In this document: piece after piece, positions 33,918-42,667 of the stretch | Layout: each line of letters begins with the position of its first letter | How positions within the stretch are numbered: position 1 is the stretch's first letter | From: Corallococcus exercitus | GTDB lineage: Bacteria > Myxococcota > Myxococcia > Myxococcales > Myxococcaceae | DNA: 43,826 nucleotides | Assembly: GCF_003611585.1 (NCBI RefSeq) | Contig: NZ_RAVW01000025.1 | Coordinates: forward strand, 1-43,826 | Direction: 5' to 3' | Made by a program: the position numbers and the translations under genes | The notes under the pieces: generated by a model | Told to the model about the DNA's origin: nothing | The model's input: only the letters and a program-made list of their open reading frames with translations | Database searches by the model: none

Positions 33918-35099
33918 ATGCTGGCTCCAGTCTTCTTGCTGTTCTTCATGCTGCTGTCCCTGAGCGCCGTGGCGGCAGGCCGCACCGCCGCGCCCGGGCT
34001 CGTGCCGGTGAAGCAGACGCCGACGATGGACGGCATCGCGCTGCCCCTGTTGTCCTTCAGTTCGGATCAGGGCTTCGGCTACGGCGCCGTGGGCGGCATG
34101 TACCTGTACGGCGACGGCACCAAGGCGCCCTATGCGCATGCCCTGTCCGCGCAGGTGTTCTTCACCGCGCGCGGCGCCATGAATCATTACCTCCGTTACG
34201 ACGGGCCGCAGTTGCTGGGGCCCCTGCGGCTGGAGGGACGGCTGGAGTACCGCCAGGAGAAGAGCAGCCCGTTCTTCGGCGCGGGCAACCTGTCCGCCCC
34301 GGACTTCCGGGGGGACGTGGACAACGAGCGGTACAACTACGACAAGGGCTCGCCGGGCCTCTGGGTTCGCCTTCGCGGGCGGCCCTTCGGTGAGAAGCAC
34401 CCGTTCCAGTCGTACGTGGGCTACGGCTGGCGCTACACCCGCGTGTCACCCTACGAGACGTCCATCCTGGCGCAGGAGAAGCCCATCGGCATCGAGGGCG
34501 GGCCCAGCGGACAGCTGCTCGCAGGCGCGCTCTGGGACACGCGCGACGACGAGTCCGACCCGACGTCCGGCGGCGTGGAGGAGGTGGCGCTGCGCGTGTC
34601 GGGCCTGGCCACCTTCAGCCGCTACCAGTACGCGGGCGTGACGCTGAGCGAGCGCCGCTACATCAAGCTCACGCCGCGGCTCGTCTTCGCGCAGCGGCTC
34701 ACGCTGGACATGCTGTTCGGCGAGGTGCCGTTCTTCGAGTGGATGACGACGGGCGGCGTCAACGTGACCGAGGGCATTGGCGGCATGGGCAGCGTGCGCG
34801 GCATCGAGCGCAACCGCTTCGCCGGCAACGTGAAGGCCTTCAGCAACTCCGAGCTGCGCTTCCAGGCGGCGCGGATGTCCGTCTTCGGGCAGCCGCTGGC
34901 GCTGGGCGCGGTGGTGTTCCTGGACCTGGGCCGCGTGTGGCATCCGGGCGTGACGGACGGCAAGTGGCATGAGTGGCACCCGGGCATCGGCGGCGGCCTG
35001 CGCTTCTCGCGCCGCGCGGCCGTGGTGCGCATGGACTACGCGCGCTCCACCGAGACGGGCCGTCAGCGCTTCTACATCACGTTCGGTCACATGTTCTAA
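33918..35099 (+). CDS. Omp85/D15-type outer membrane barrel without POTRA domains
   Basis: A 393-residue outer-membrane protein. The signal peptide MLAPVFLLFFMLLSLSAVAAG leads into a barrel of the bacterial surface antigen D15 type. The strand GMGSVRGIERNRFAGN matches the conserved VRGF/Y motif in Omp85 barrels, and the chain ends in TFGHMF with C-terminal Phe. No POTRA repeats precede the barrel, so it is not BamA itself. It may be a lipid or protein export pore, or a patatin-less remnant. ATG 33918 is chosen for the signal peptide. It is divergent from the phosphodiesterase gene. Confidence 0.82.
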   Translation: MLAPVFLLFFMLLSLSAVAAGRTAAPGLVPVKQTPTMDGIALPLLSFSSDQGFGYGAVGGMYLYGDGTKAPYAHALSAQVFFTARGAMNHYLRYDGPQLLGPLRLEGRLEYRQEKSSPFFGAGNLSAPDFRGDVDNERYNYDKGSPGLWVRLRGRPFGEKHPFQSYVGYGWRYTRVSPYETSILAQEKPIGIEGGPSGQLLAGALWDTRDDESDPTSGGVEEVALRVSGLATFSRYQYAGVTLSERRYIKLTPRLVFAQRLTLDMLFGEVPFFEWMTTGGVNVTEGIGGMGSVRGIERNRFAGNVKAFSNSELRFQAARMSVFGQPLALGAVVFLDLGRVWHPGVTDGKWHEWHPGIGGGLRFSRRAAVVRMDYARSTETGRQRFYITFGHMF

Positions 35100-35128
35100 C
35101 GGCGGGCCCGGGCGCGCGCCGCACGTTT

Positions 35129-36208
35129 TCAGGTGAGCGCGTCCACCCAGCCGCGAAGCCGCGCATCCACCTGTGCTTCGCCGCGCACGCCGGGCTCCAC
35201 GTCCAGCGTCAGCGTGAGGAAGCCGCGCGACTCCAGGCCCTGGCGCAGGGCCTCACGCGCCTGCGCATCCGGGGCGAAGAGGATGCAGCCGTCGCCGCCG
35301 CCCGCGCCGGAGAGCTTGCCCGCGCAGTGGTAGGACGCGGCGATGGCCAGCACGCGGCGCATGCCTTCGGTCTCCAGCGGGCCCAGTTCCAGCAGCAGCG
35401 CGTGTTGGGCCTTCACGGCCTCGGAGAAGGCACGGAAGTCGCCGCCGCCCAGGCCGTCTTCAATCGCATGGCCCAGGGCGTCCGAGCGCTCCACGAAGGT
35501 CTTGCGGCCGGCTTCCGCGAGCCGGGCCTCCACCTGGTCGATGAGGAGCTTCGTGGACGCGCTCTCGCCGGTGAAGGCGTAGAGCATGGACACGCGGGGC
35601 ACGGGCATGCGCCAGAGGTCCACGGGCGAGGACTCCGCGAGCGCGGCGTTGAAGCGGCCGGTGTTGGCGGCGTTCGCGAGCGCGGTGATGTCGTAGCGCC
35701 GGTAGCGCACGGCACCGCCCGCGAAGCTCGTGGCCACGTCACCGCCGCTGCCCTTGCCGCCCTGCCCCAGCGTGTGCGCGGTGAGCGCGAGCTTCAGCAC
35801 GTCGAACTTCTCTTCGAGCACGTAGCGCGCGGCCTCCGCGGCGAGCACCGTCGCGGAGGCACTGCCGCCGATGCCCAGCTTGTGGCCCCCCGGGCCCAGC
35901 GCGCCCGGCGCCACCGCGACGTCGAAGCCCACGCTCGCGCGGCCGTGCGCGCGCAAGGCCTCATCCAGCGTGCGGGCGACGAAGGAGAAGCCCGCGGGCA
36001 CGTCGCGGTCCCACTTCACGCCCCGGGGCGTGGTGAGCCCCTGGAGCGTTCCTTCCTCCAGGCAGATGTGCACGCGCGAGTCCTGGCGCCTGCGCACATA
36101 GGCGGCCGTGCGCGGCGCCACCGCGGCCAGGCGTGACACGCCGCCCCACAGCACGGCGTACTCGCCGGAGATGAACAGCTTGCCCGGGGCGGAGAGTGCT
36201 CGGTCCAT
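35129..36208 (-). CDS. Phosphomevalonate kinase (GHMP family)
   Basis: Phosphomevalonate kinase makes mevalonate diphosphate from phosphomevalonate and ATP. The 359-residue product is a GHMP kinase: an N-terminal SAPGKLFISGEYAVLWGG, the ATP loop GIGGSASATVLAAEAAR, and the C-terminal KLSGAGGGDGCI. The assignment as phosphomevalonate kinase rather than mevalonate kinase rests on the neighbouring mvk and mvaD and on the SGEYAVL and GQGGKGSGGDVA segments. It is separated from mvaD by 340 bp with a hairpin and a palindromic repeat, so it may have its own promoter. Confidence 0.88.
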   Translation of the reverse strand: MDRALSAPGKLFISGEYAVLWGGVSRLAAVAPRTAAYVRRRQDSRVHICLEEGTLQGLTTPRGVKWDRDVPAGFSFVARTLDEALRAHGRASVGFDVAVAPGALGPGGHKLGIGGSASATVLAAEAARYVLEEKFDVLKLALTAHTLGQGGKGSGGDVATSFAGGAVRYRRYDITALANAANTGRFNAALAESSPVDLWRMPVPRVSMLYAFTGESASTKLLIDQVEARLAEAGRKTFVERSDALGHAIEDGLGGGDFRAFSEAVKAQHALLLELGPLETEGMRRVLAIAASYHCAGKLSGAGGGDGCILFAPDAQAREALRQGLESRGFLTLTLDVEPGVRGEAQVDARLRGWVDALT

Positions 36209-36548
36209 CCGTGTGTCACCTCTTCCACGCGTGACGTGCCGTGTGCAGGCACGGCGCGTTCATGGGAATCCAGCCAGCCTCCAGGCCGTGCGACGTACCG
36301 TCTCACGGCGGCGGGGGCGTTGCGAGGCACGTCCTGGTGCGCCCGGGGCGCGTCAGCCTTCCGCGCGGGACCTCGAACGTGGGCGTCTGATCACGCCCAC
36401 GCGTCGGTCTACCTCCTGTCCGGCGGGTCCCAACCTGTCCGACAGTCGGACAGGTTTCCGCTGCCTGGCTGGCGAGGCCCCCTGCCACGACGGGTGAGAG
36501 GCTGCATCCGCTGGAGCCGCACGCCGCTCCAGCGACATGCGCCGTCCG
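36209..36548. other. Intergenic region between mvaD and pmk
   Basis: These 340 bp hold no gene. They contain a perfect hairpin, CGCTGGAGC/GCTCCAGCG with an 8-nt loop (36509-36534), 14 nt past the mvaD stop, and one copy of the palindromic repeat. A promoter for pmk must lie in the remaining part, but I see no clear -35/-10. Confidence 0.45.
36428..36493 (-). repeat. Single copy of the palindromic repeat
   Basis: Read on the plus strand it has TCCCAAC, a 21-bp dyad (CCTGTCCGAC, central A, exact complement, at 36434-36454), GTTTCCGCTGC, and CCCCTGCCACG. This is the same unit as the array at 13.5 kb in the opposite orientation. Outer positions of the dyad differ from the array (CCTG against CTGG), yet both are perfect palindromes, so the change is compensated on both arms. 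Confidence 0.85.
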
Positions 36549-37535
36549 TCAGAACAGGTGCTCGGAGAGCAACGTCGCGTCACCGCCGGGCACGCAGCGC
36601 ACCACTTCCACGGCTCCGCAGGCGCGGGCCAGGGCCTCCGCCGCGACCTCGTGGGCCGCGTCCGTCAGCAGCACCGGGTTCGGCCCGGCGTCGAGCGTGA
36701 ACCACACCGGCACGCCCTTCTTGCGCTGCTCGCGCAGGTGCTGGATGAGCCCCAGCGTCGCCGAGCTCAGGTAGCAGAGCGGCGGATCCGCCGCGAGCGA
36801 GGTGCTGTGCATCCGCCACGCGTTGCGCTCGCACAGCTCGCCCAGCGCCTCCAGGTCCTTCTTCGCGATGAGCTCGCGGGCGCGGGGCACCTCGGCCTCC
36901 GCGTCCTTCACCCACGCCGGGTAGTAGGGGCTCGTCTCCACCGTGCTCTTCATCCCGTCCCGCGACTTCACCTCTTTTTCGCCGCGGTCGACGATGGCCA
37001 CCACCATGCGCAGATCCGCCCAGTGCCCCGCGTCGAAGCGCTGGACGGCGTAGCTGTCCTCGCCGTCCGCGCGCTCACCGCGCTGCCACTCGCAGAAGCC
37101 ACCCTGCACGCTGCGGCACGCGGAGCCGCTGCCCCGCCGCGCCAGGATGCTGGACGCGCGCGTGTCCTCCGGCAGCCCCGCCGCCGCGCGCCCCGCCACC
37201 GCCAGCGCCGCGAAGCCCGCCGCGCTGCTCGCCAGGCCCGCCGCCATCGGGAAGTCCCCGCGCGACACCACCTTCGCGGGCCCCAGGTCGCGCCCCGCCT
37301 GCACGCGCACGGCGTCCAACAGGCGCAGCACGCGGTCGCGCTCGCTGCCCTTCGCCGCGTGGCCGTGCAGTTCCACCGTGTCCGCCTGCGCGCCGAACTC
37401 CACCGTCGTCGTCACGTGGATGGGCGCCAGCGTCAGCGACAGGCTGGACTGATGCGGGAGGATGAGCGCTTCGTCCCGCTTCCCCCAGTACTTCACGAGC
37501 GCGATGTTGGGATGCGCCCGGACCGTTGCCTTCAT
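36549..37535 (-). CDS. mvaD: MvaD, diphosphomevalonate decarboxylase
   Basis: MvaD converts mevalonate diphosphate to isopentenyl diphosphate with ATP. The 328-residue GHMP protein shows the family motifs PNIALVKYWGKRDE, MAAGLASSAAGFAAL, RRGSGSACRSVQGGFCEW and TLDAGPNPVLL. Its start overlaps the mvk stop by four bases. The 3' end is followed by a hairpin and the palindromic repeat. Confidence 0.95.
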   Translation of the reverse strand: MKATVRAHPNIALVKYWGKRDEALILPHQSSLSLTLAPIHVTTTVEFGAQADTVELHGHAAKGSERDRVLRLLDAVRVQAGRDLGPAKVVSRGDFPMAAGLASSAAGFAALAVAGRAAAGLPEDTRASSILARRGSGSACRSVQGGFCEWQRGERADGEDSYAVQRFDAGHWADLRMVVAIVDRGEKEVKSRDGMKSTVETSPYYPAWVKDAEAEVPRARELIAKKDLEALGELCERNAWRMHSTSLAADPPLCYLSSATLGLIQHLREQRKKGVPVWFTLDAGPNPVLLTDAAHEVAAEALARACGAVEVVRCVPGGDATLLSEHLF

Positions 37536-38482
37536 GGAATGTCTCCCTGGGCCCGCGGCCCCGCGAGCTGGCTCGCGAAGCAGCGCACGCCGTCGCGCGT
37601 CAGTCGCGCGACCACGGGCTCCGGTTCGGAGAAGAGGCCGATGACCGCGCCACCGTCACCTCCCGCTCCCGTGAATTTGGCGCCCAGCGCGCCCAGCGAG
37701 CGCAGCCGGAACACCATGTCCTCCAACGCTGGCGACGACAGGCCCAGCGCGTTCAGGAGGCCCTGGTTGACGTTCATCGCGTCCCCCAGCCCCTCCAGGT
37801 CGCCCGCCTCCACCGCCTTCGCCGCGTCGGTGACGAGCCTCCCCACCTGACCGAAGAGCCGCTTGTAGCGCTCCGGCCACCGCGCCTGCCGCTCGCGCAG
37901 CGCCCCCACCGTCAGCTTCGTGGGACTGCGCGCGCCCGCCAGCGCCACCACCACCGACACCGGCCGCGGGCTCTTCAGTTCGCGCGCTCGCCCGGTGACG
38001 CCCGCCGGTGCCTGCACCCGCCGGTAGAGGATGAGCTTCTCCTCCGCGCTGGTGGTGTGGTCCACGCCGGACGGCGTGCCGTGGAACTCCTGCTCCATCT
38101 CCCACGCCAGCCGCGCCGTCGCCTTCGCCGTGGGAGCCTGCCCCGCCGCCTGGAGCAGCACGCGGGAGGTGGCCACCGCCAGCGCCGCGGAGCTGCCCAG
38201 CCCCGCGGACAGCGGCAGCTGCGGCTCCAGCGTGACCTTCACCTTCGGCTCGCCCACCAGCTTCGCCGCCCGCGCGAAGGCCTTGCGCATCATCCGCTTC
38301 TGCGCCGCGTCCGCCGTCACCGGCACGTCCAGCACGCACGAGCGGGAGGGCATGCCGCGCGCCACCACGCCGATGGTCAGGGGACCCGCGATGGCCGGGT
38401 AGCCGTACACCACGCTGTGCTCGCCCAGCAGGATGACCTTGCCGGCACCGAAGGCGACCAGGGGATTCTTTGCGGGAGTCAT
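37532..38482 (-). CDS. mvk: Mevalonate kinase
   Basis: The first kinase of the pathway, phosphorylating mevalonate. The 316-residue product has FGAGKVILLGEHSVVYGYPAI, the ATP loop SAGLGSSAALAVATSR, and FTGAGGDGGAVIGLF. The GEHSVVYG segment is typical of mevalonate kinase and separates it from the other GHMP proteins here. It lies 93 bp after mvaA and overlaps mvaD. Confidence 0.94.
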   Translation of the reverse strand: MTPAKNPLVAFGAGKVILLGEHSVVYGYPAIAGPLTIGVVARGMPSRSCVLDVPVTADAAQKRMMRKAFARAAKLVGEPKVKVTLEPQLPLSAGLGSSAALAVATSRVLLQAAGQAPTAKATARLAWEMEQEFHGTPSGVDHTTSAEEKLILYRRVQAPAGVTGRARELKSPRPVSVVVALAGARSPTKLTVGALRERQARWPERYKRLFGQVGRLVTDAAKAVEAGDLEGLGDAMNVNQGLLNALGLSSPALEDMVFRLRSLGALGAKFTGAGGDGGAVIGLFSEPEPVVARLTRDGVRCFASQLAGPRAQGDIP

Positions 38483-38575
38483 GGCACCAGGCAGGCGAAG
38501 GGACGGGCGCTTTCTTTCCGCGCACCGCCCCGCTGCGTCAAGCGCTCCCGCGAAAGGAGCGCCCGGGGGCGGACG

Positions 38576-39904
38576 TCAGCCGTTGGTGAGGGTGGCGATG
38601 GCGGGCGTCTCCGAGGGAAGGCTCGCGAGGATTTCACGCGCCTTCTCCACCTTCACGTGCCCCGCCTTCACCAGCAGGTTGGCCACCTTCTCCACGTCCC
38701 CGCCGCGCGCGCCCGCCGTGACGGCGACGCTGCGCGCGTGCATGGCCATGTGGCCCTTCTGGATGCCCACGGACCCCAGGGCCCGCAGCGCCGCGAAGTT
38801 CTGCGCCAGGCCCACCGCCGCGAAGACCATGGACAGCTCACGCACGCTCGTCGCGCGCATCAGCTTGAGCGCCACCTGCGCGCCCGGGTGGATCTTGATG
38901 GGGCCGCCCACCATGCCCAGCGCCAGCGGCAGCTCGATGCGGCCGACGAGGTGCCCTTCCTCCAGATACCAGGTGGACAGCGGCCGGTACTGCCCGCCCC
39001 GGCACGCGAACGCGTGCGCGCCCGCCTCGATGGAGCGCCAGTCCTGCCCCGTGGCGATGGCCACCGCGTCGATGCCGTTCATCACGCCCTTGTTGTGCGT
39101 GGCGGCACGGTACGGATCCGCTTCCGCGAAGCGGCTCGCCTGGGCGATGCCTTCGGCGATCTCCTCGCCCGGCAGGCCGAAGTCCGCCAGCAGCGGCAGC
39201 GGGATGCGGCACGTCGCGCGCGCAAGCCGCTTGTCCGCCAGGTTCGACAGGATGCGCAGGTACACCCGGCCGCCCGTGACCTGTTCAATCAGCGGCGCGA
39301 CACCCTCCGCCATGGTGTTGATGAGGTTCGCCCCCATGGCCTCCTGCGCGTCGATGAGCAGGTGGACGATGAGCAGCGGCTCGCCGCGCGGCCCCTCGGG
39401 CGCGGGCAGCAGGCGCACCTCCACGTCCTTCGCGCCGCCTCCGCGGGCCACCATGGCCGGGTGGAAGCTGTTGGCCAGGGCGAGGATCTGCTCCTTCGCG
39501 TCCAGGATCCGCTCGCGCGCGATGCCGGCGTCCCCGTAGTTGGAGACCTGCACCTGGCCGATCATCATCGACTCGTCGGCCTCCGCGACGAAGCCGCCCG
39601 CCTCACGGACGATCTTCGACGCGAACGACACCGCCGCGACGACGGAGGGCTCCTCCACCGCCATGGGCACCAGGTAGTCGCGCCCGTTGACGTTGAGGTT
39701 CAGGCCCAGGCCCAGCGGCAGGGAGAACGTGCCCACCGCGTTTTCAATCATCTGGTTGGCGGTCGACAGGTCCAGGCCGCTCTCGCCGCGCAGCTGATCC
39801 AGCTCCGCCTCGGTCAGCCGGAACATCTGGCCGATGCGCGCCAGACGCTCCTCCAGGGGCAGCTTGTGGAATCCGGCGAGCCGGGACGTCACGGTGTCAG
39901 ACAT
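38576..39904 (-). CDS. mvaA: HMG-CoA reductase, class II type
   Basis: HMG-CoA reductase makes mevalonate. The 442-residue product has the class II layout without membrane anchor. Catalytic segments are ENAVGTFSLPLG (Glu), THNKGVMNGI (Lys), ATGQDWRSIE (Asp), and QKGHMAMHAR (His). ATG 39904 is chosen (MSDTVTSRLAGF) because family similarity begins shortly after. It starts 33 bp after fni. Confidence 0.95.
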   Translation of the reverse strand: MSDTVTSRLAGFHKLPLEERLARIGQMFRLTEAELDQLRGESGLDLSTANQMIENAVGTFSLPLGLGLNLNVNGRDYLVPMAVEEPSVVAAVSFASKIVREAGGFVAEADESMMIGQVQVSNYGDAGIARERILDAKEQILALANSFHPAMVARGGGAKDVEVRLLPAPEGPRGEPLLIVHLLIDAQEAMGANLINTMAEGVAPLIEQVTGGRVYLRILSNLADKRLARATCRIPLPLLADFGLPGEEIAEGIAQASRFAEADPYRAATHNKGVMNGIDAVAIATGQDWRSIEAGAHAFACRGGQYRPLSTWYLEEGHLVGRIELPLALGMVGGPIKIHPGAQVALKLMRATSVRELSMVFAAVGLAQNFAALRALGSVGIQKGHMAMHARSVAVTAGARGGDVEKVANLLVKAGHVKVEKAREILASLPSETPAIATLTNG

Positions 39905-39937
39905 GTTCTTCCTTCCCAACCTGGGATCCACCCGGCA

Positions 39938-40996
39938 TCACAACGCCGCCAACCAATCCTTCAACGCGCCGGTCAACACGCGGGGCCGCTGCCGCAATTG
40001 CGCGACGGTGCGGCTGCCCGTCAGGACCAGCGCCTGCCGCAGGCCCGTGAGGATGACCTTCAGCGCCTCCTCGGCGGCCGGCAGTCCGCCCTGCTGCTGG
40101 GCCCGGAACAGCGGCAGCGCCATGCCCGCCAGGTCCGCGCCCAGCGCGAGCACCTTCGCGGACTCCAGCCCGCCGCGCACCCCGCCGCTGGCCACGAGCC
40201 GCACCTCCGGCCCCACCGCCTTGCGCACGCTGGCGATGGCCGCCGCGGTGGGGATGCCCCAGCCGCTGAACTCCGCGCCCACCTGGGCCTGCGGGCCCAC
40301 CGCGCGCAGCTGCTCCACGCGCACCCACGACGTGCCGCCCAGCCCGGAGACGTCCACGTTGCGCACGCCCAGTTCCACCAGCCGCCGCGCCACGTCCGGG
40401 CCGATGCCGCACCCGGTCTCCTTCACCAGCAGCCGGTCGCCGAACGCGCGCGACAGCTCCTCCACCACGCGGTAGCCGCCCCGGAAGTCGCGGTCGCCCT
40501 CGGGCTGCGTCAGCTCCTGGCCCGCGTTGAGGTGCAGCGCCATGCCGTCCGCGCCAATGGCGTCCATCAGCCGCCGCACACCGTCCACGCCCAGGCCAAT
40601 GGCCTGGTACAGCCCGATGTTGCCCAGCAGCGCCACCGTGGGCGCCACGTCGCGCACCGCGTAGGACGCCGCGCGAGCGCTGTCCTCCGACATCGCGCGC
40701 TGGCTGCCCACGCCGAAGGCCAGGCCGTGCCGCTCGGCGAGCAGCGCCAGGTCCCGGTTCACCGCGCCCGCGCGGTCGGTGCCACCCGTCATCCCGGTGA
40801 CGAGCAGCGGCGCCTGGAGGCGCTTGCCCAAAAACGGCGTGGACAGGTCCACGTCCTCCACGGCCATCTCCGGCATGGCGCAGTGGATGAGGTGCACGTG
40901 CTCCAGCAATGTGGAGTTCTGCGCCGGCTCCACGTCGCCGGTCGCGCACAGGTCGAGGTGGGCATCCTTCCGCCTGGCTGTCGTCTCGTCGCCCAT
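39938..40996 (-). CDS. fni: Type 2 isopentenyl-diphosphate isomerase (FMN)
   Basis: This flavoenzyme interconverts IPP and DMAPP. The 352-residue product begins RRKDAH, has PLLVTGMTGG, LNAGQELTQPEGDRDF with the catalytic Gln/Glu region, KETGCGIGPDVARRL, and the phosphate-binding ASGGVRGGLESAKVLALGADL. ATG 40996 is preferred although ATG 41053 has a better AGGA site. The 19 extra codons carry many A/T third positions, unlike the rest of the gene, and precede the family start. It is the first gene of the mevalonate operon. Confidence 0.93.
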   Translation of the reverse strand: MGDETTARRKDAHLDLCATGDVEPAQNSTLLEHVHLIHCAMPEMAVEDVDLSTPFLGKRLQAPLLVTGMTGGTDRAGAVNRDLALLAERHGLAFGVGSQRAMSEDSARAASYAVRDVAPTVALLGNIGLYQAIGLGVDGVRRLMDAIGADGMALHLNAGQELTQPEGDRDFRGGYRVVEELSRAFGDRLLVKETGCGIGPDVARRLVELGVRNVDVSGLGGTSWVRVEQLRAVGPQAQVGAEFSGWGIPTAAAIASVRKAVGPEVRLVASGGVRGGLESAKVLALGADLAGMALPLFRAQQQGGLPAAEEALKVILTGLRQALVLTGSRTVAQLRQRPRVLTGALKDWLAAL

Positions 40997-41147
40997 GTCG
41001 CTGAATGCCGCCCGCGCTGTCGCTGCAAAAAACGTGTAAGCCTGGAAGGTCATTGGGTTCCTAGCAAGTGCCCGGGCCGGGGTGCAAGCCAAAGGGCCCC
41101 AGCGGTCGCCCCCGGGGCGCGGATGGACGCGGTGGCTTCTGGACGGT

Positions 41148-41567
41148 ATGAGCCACCGCGTGAGCACGCCGGAAAACAGGGTCGTCGTCTTCCTGCACAG
41201 TGGCGAATACGACCGGGTGCACCAGGGGCTCTCCATCGCGGCGGCGGCGACCGCGGCCGGACGGCGCGTGGAGGTGTACCTGTTCTGGTGGGCGCTGGAA
41301 CGCTTCCTGATGGACAGGTTGGATGAGCCGGACTTCGCCGGCCGCGAGGACGTGGCGGACCGCTTCGAGGCGCGCGGCATGCCCACCGTGCGCGCGCTCC
41401 TGGAGCACGTGCGCGAGTCCGGGCTGGGCACGGTGGCGGGCTGCACGGGCTCGCTCGGTGCCCTGGGGAGCGAGTCGAAGGCGGGCGACAGTGGCATTGA
41501 TGTCTGGCTCGGTTGGAGCGCCATCCTCCAGCGTACGGCGGGCGTGACGGATCGTTTCTACCTTTGA
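41148..41567 (+). CDS. DsrE-like protein
   Basis: A 139-residue small alpha/beta protein resembling the DsrE/DsrF/YchN family. Signs are the N-terminal strand VVVFLHSGEYDRVHQGLSIAA, then VEVYLFWWALERFL, and a Cys in VAGCTGSLGAL at about the usual place. Family members carry sulfur or bind small ligands. It is divergent from fni by about 150 bp. ATG 41148 is used; the ribosome site is weak. Confidence 0.75.
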   Translation: MSHRVSTPENRVVVFLHSGEYDRVHQGLSIAAAATAAGRRVEVYLFWWALERFLMDRLDEPDFAGREDVADRFEARGMPTVRALLEHVRESGLGTVAGCTGSLGALGSESKAGDSGIDVWLGWSAILQRTAGVTDRFYL

Positions 41568-41619
41568 GACGAGCGGCCCCAGGGGCCATGGGCCTCCGGG
41601 GTAGCTTGGACCCGTTACG

Positions 41620-41647
41620 TTGACGCCCCCCTGCTCCTGCTTACGTT
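41620..41647 (+). promoter_or_regulatory. Candidate promoter of htpX
   Basis: TTGACG, 16 bases, then TACGTT lies 44 nt upstream of the htpX ATG. The -35 is good and the -10 is poor. Confidence 0.4.
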
Positions 41648-41691
41648 TCGTGTGGCCCCCTTGACGGGGCGAAAGGCACGGAACGAGGACC

Positions 41692-42666
41692 ATGGCGCGG
41701 CGTGACCCCCACATGACATCCCGAGGACCGGCGGTACCGGCGCTCAAGGGCGGCGGGTGGCACCGGCTGGGCAACGCATTGAAGACGACCGTGCTGCTGG
41801 CGGGCTTGACGGCGTTGGTGCTCGTCATCGGCCAGCGGCTGGGCGGCGCGCAGGGCCTGGCGATGGCGGGCATCTTCGCGGTGGTGATGAACTTCGGCTC
41901 GTACTGGTTCAGCGACCGCATCGCGCTGGCCATCCACGGGGCGCAGCCGCTGTCGTACGAGCAGGCGCCGTGGCTGCACGAGATGGTGGAGCGGCTGGCC
42001 GCGCGCGCGGGCATGCCGAAGCCGAAGGTCTACATGCTCCCCACCGCACAGCCCAACGCGTTCGCCACGGGCCGCAACCCGAGCCACGCGGCCGTCGCGG
42101 TGACGGCGGGCATCGTGGACATCCTGGACCGGCGTGAGCTGGAGGGCGTGCTCGCGCACGAGATTGGCCACGTGCGCAACCGGGACACGCTCATCGGTAC
42201 GGTGGCGGCGACGCTCGCGGGCATCATCAGCTACGCGGCGCAGATGCTCTTCTGGTTCGGAGGCAGCATGCTCAGCCGGAGCGACGACGACGAAGGCGGC
42301 CTCGCCGGAGCGCTGTCCAATCTGGGCCTGCTGCTGGTGGCGCCCATCGCGGCCACGCTGCTGCAACTGGCGGTGAGCCGCTCGCGCGAGTACGGCGCGG
42401 ACGCCACGGGCGCGGAGCTGTGCGGGGACCCGGATGCGCTGGCGAGCGCGCTCCTGAAGATGGAGCGCGGCGCGGAGGCCATGCCGTACGACCGGGCGCC
42501 CGCGACGTCGCACCTGTTCATCGTCAACCCGCTGCACCACGGCGGGGTGATGTCGCTGTTCTCCACGCACCCGCCCATCCCGGAGCGCGTGCGCCGGCTG
42601 CGCGAGATGAGCGCGCGGATGGGCCAGGGCACGCGCACCCGCGGCGGCTGGGAGTACGCGTACTAG
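41692..42666 (+). CDS. htpX: HtpX-type membrane zinc metalloprotease
   Basis: A 324-residue M48-family membrane protease that removes damaged membrane proteins. Two N-terminal membrane segments (residues about 28-50 and 54-72) precede the catalytic HEIGH in EGVLAHEIGHVRNRD; the third ligand Glu is in SREYGADATGAEL. Two further hydrophobic segments lie between them. The start MARRDPH has GAGGACC upstream. The stop is 1 bp from the convergent SnoaL-like gene. Confidence 0.93.
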   Translation: MARRDPHMTSRGPAVPALKGGGWHRLGNALKTTVLLAGLTALVLVIGQRLGGAQGLAMAGIFAVVMNFGSYWFSDRIALAIHGAQPLSYEQAPWLHEMVERLAARAGMPKPKVYMLPTAQPNAFATGRNPSHAAVAVTAGIVDILDRRELEGVLAHEIGHVRNRDTLIGTVAATLAGIISYAAQMLFWFGGSMLSRSDDDEGGLAGALSNLGLLLVAPIAATLLQLAVSRSREYGADATGAELCGDPDALASALLKMERGAEAMPYDRAPATSHLFIVNPLHHGGVMSLFSTHPPIPERVRRLREMSARMGQGTRTRGGWEYAY

Positions 42667-42667
42667 G

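Noticed and set aside
37526..41326. A 1266-codon open frame on the plus strand across the mevalonate operon
   Set aside because: It is antisense to five clear mevalonate-pathway genes, is rich in Arg, His and Gln as expected from an opposite-strand frame at high GC, and has no motif.
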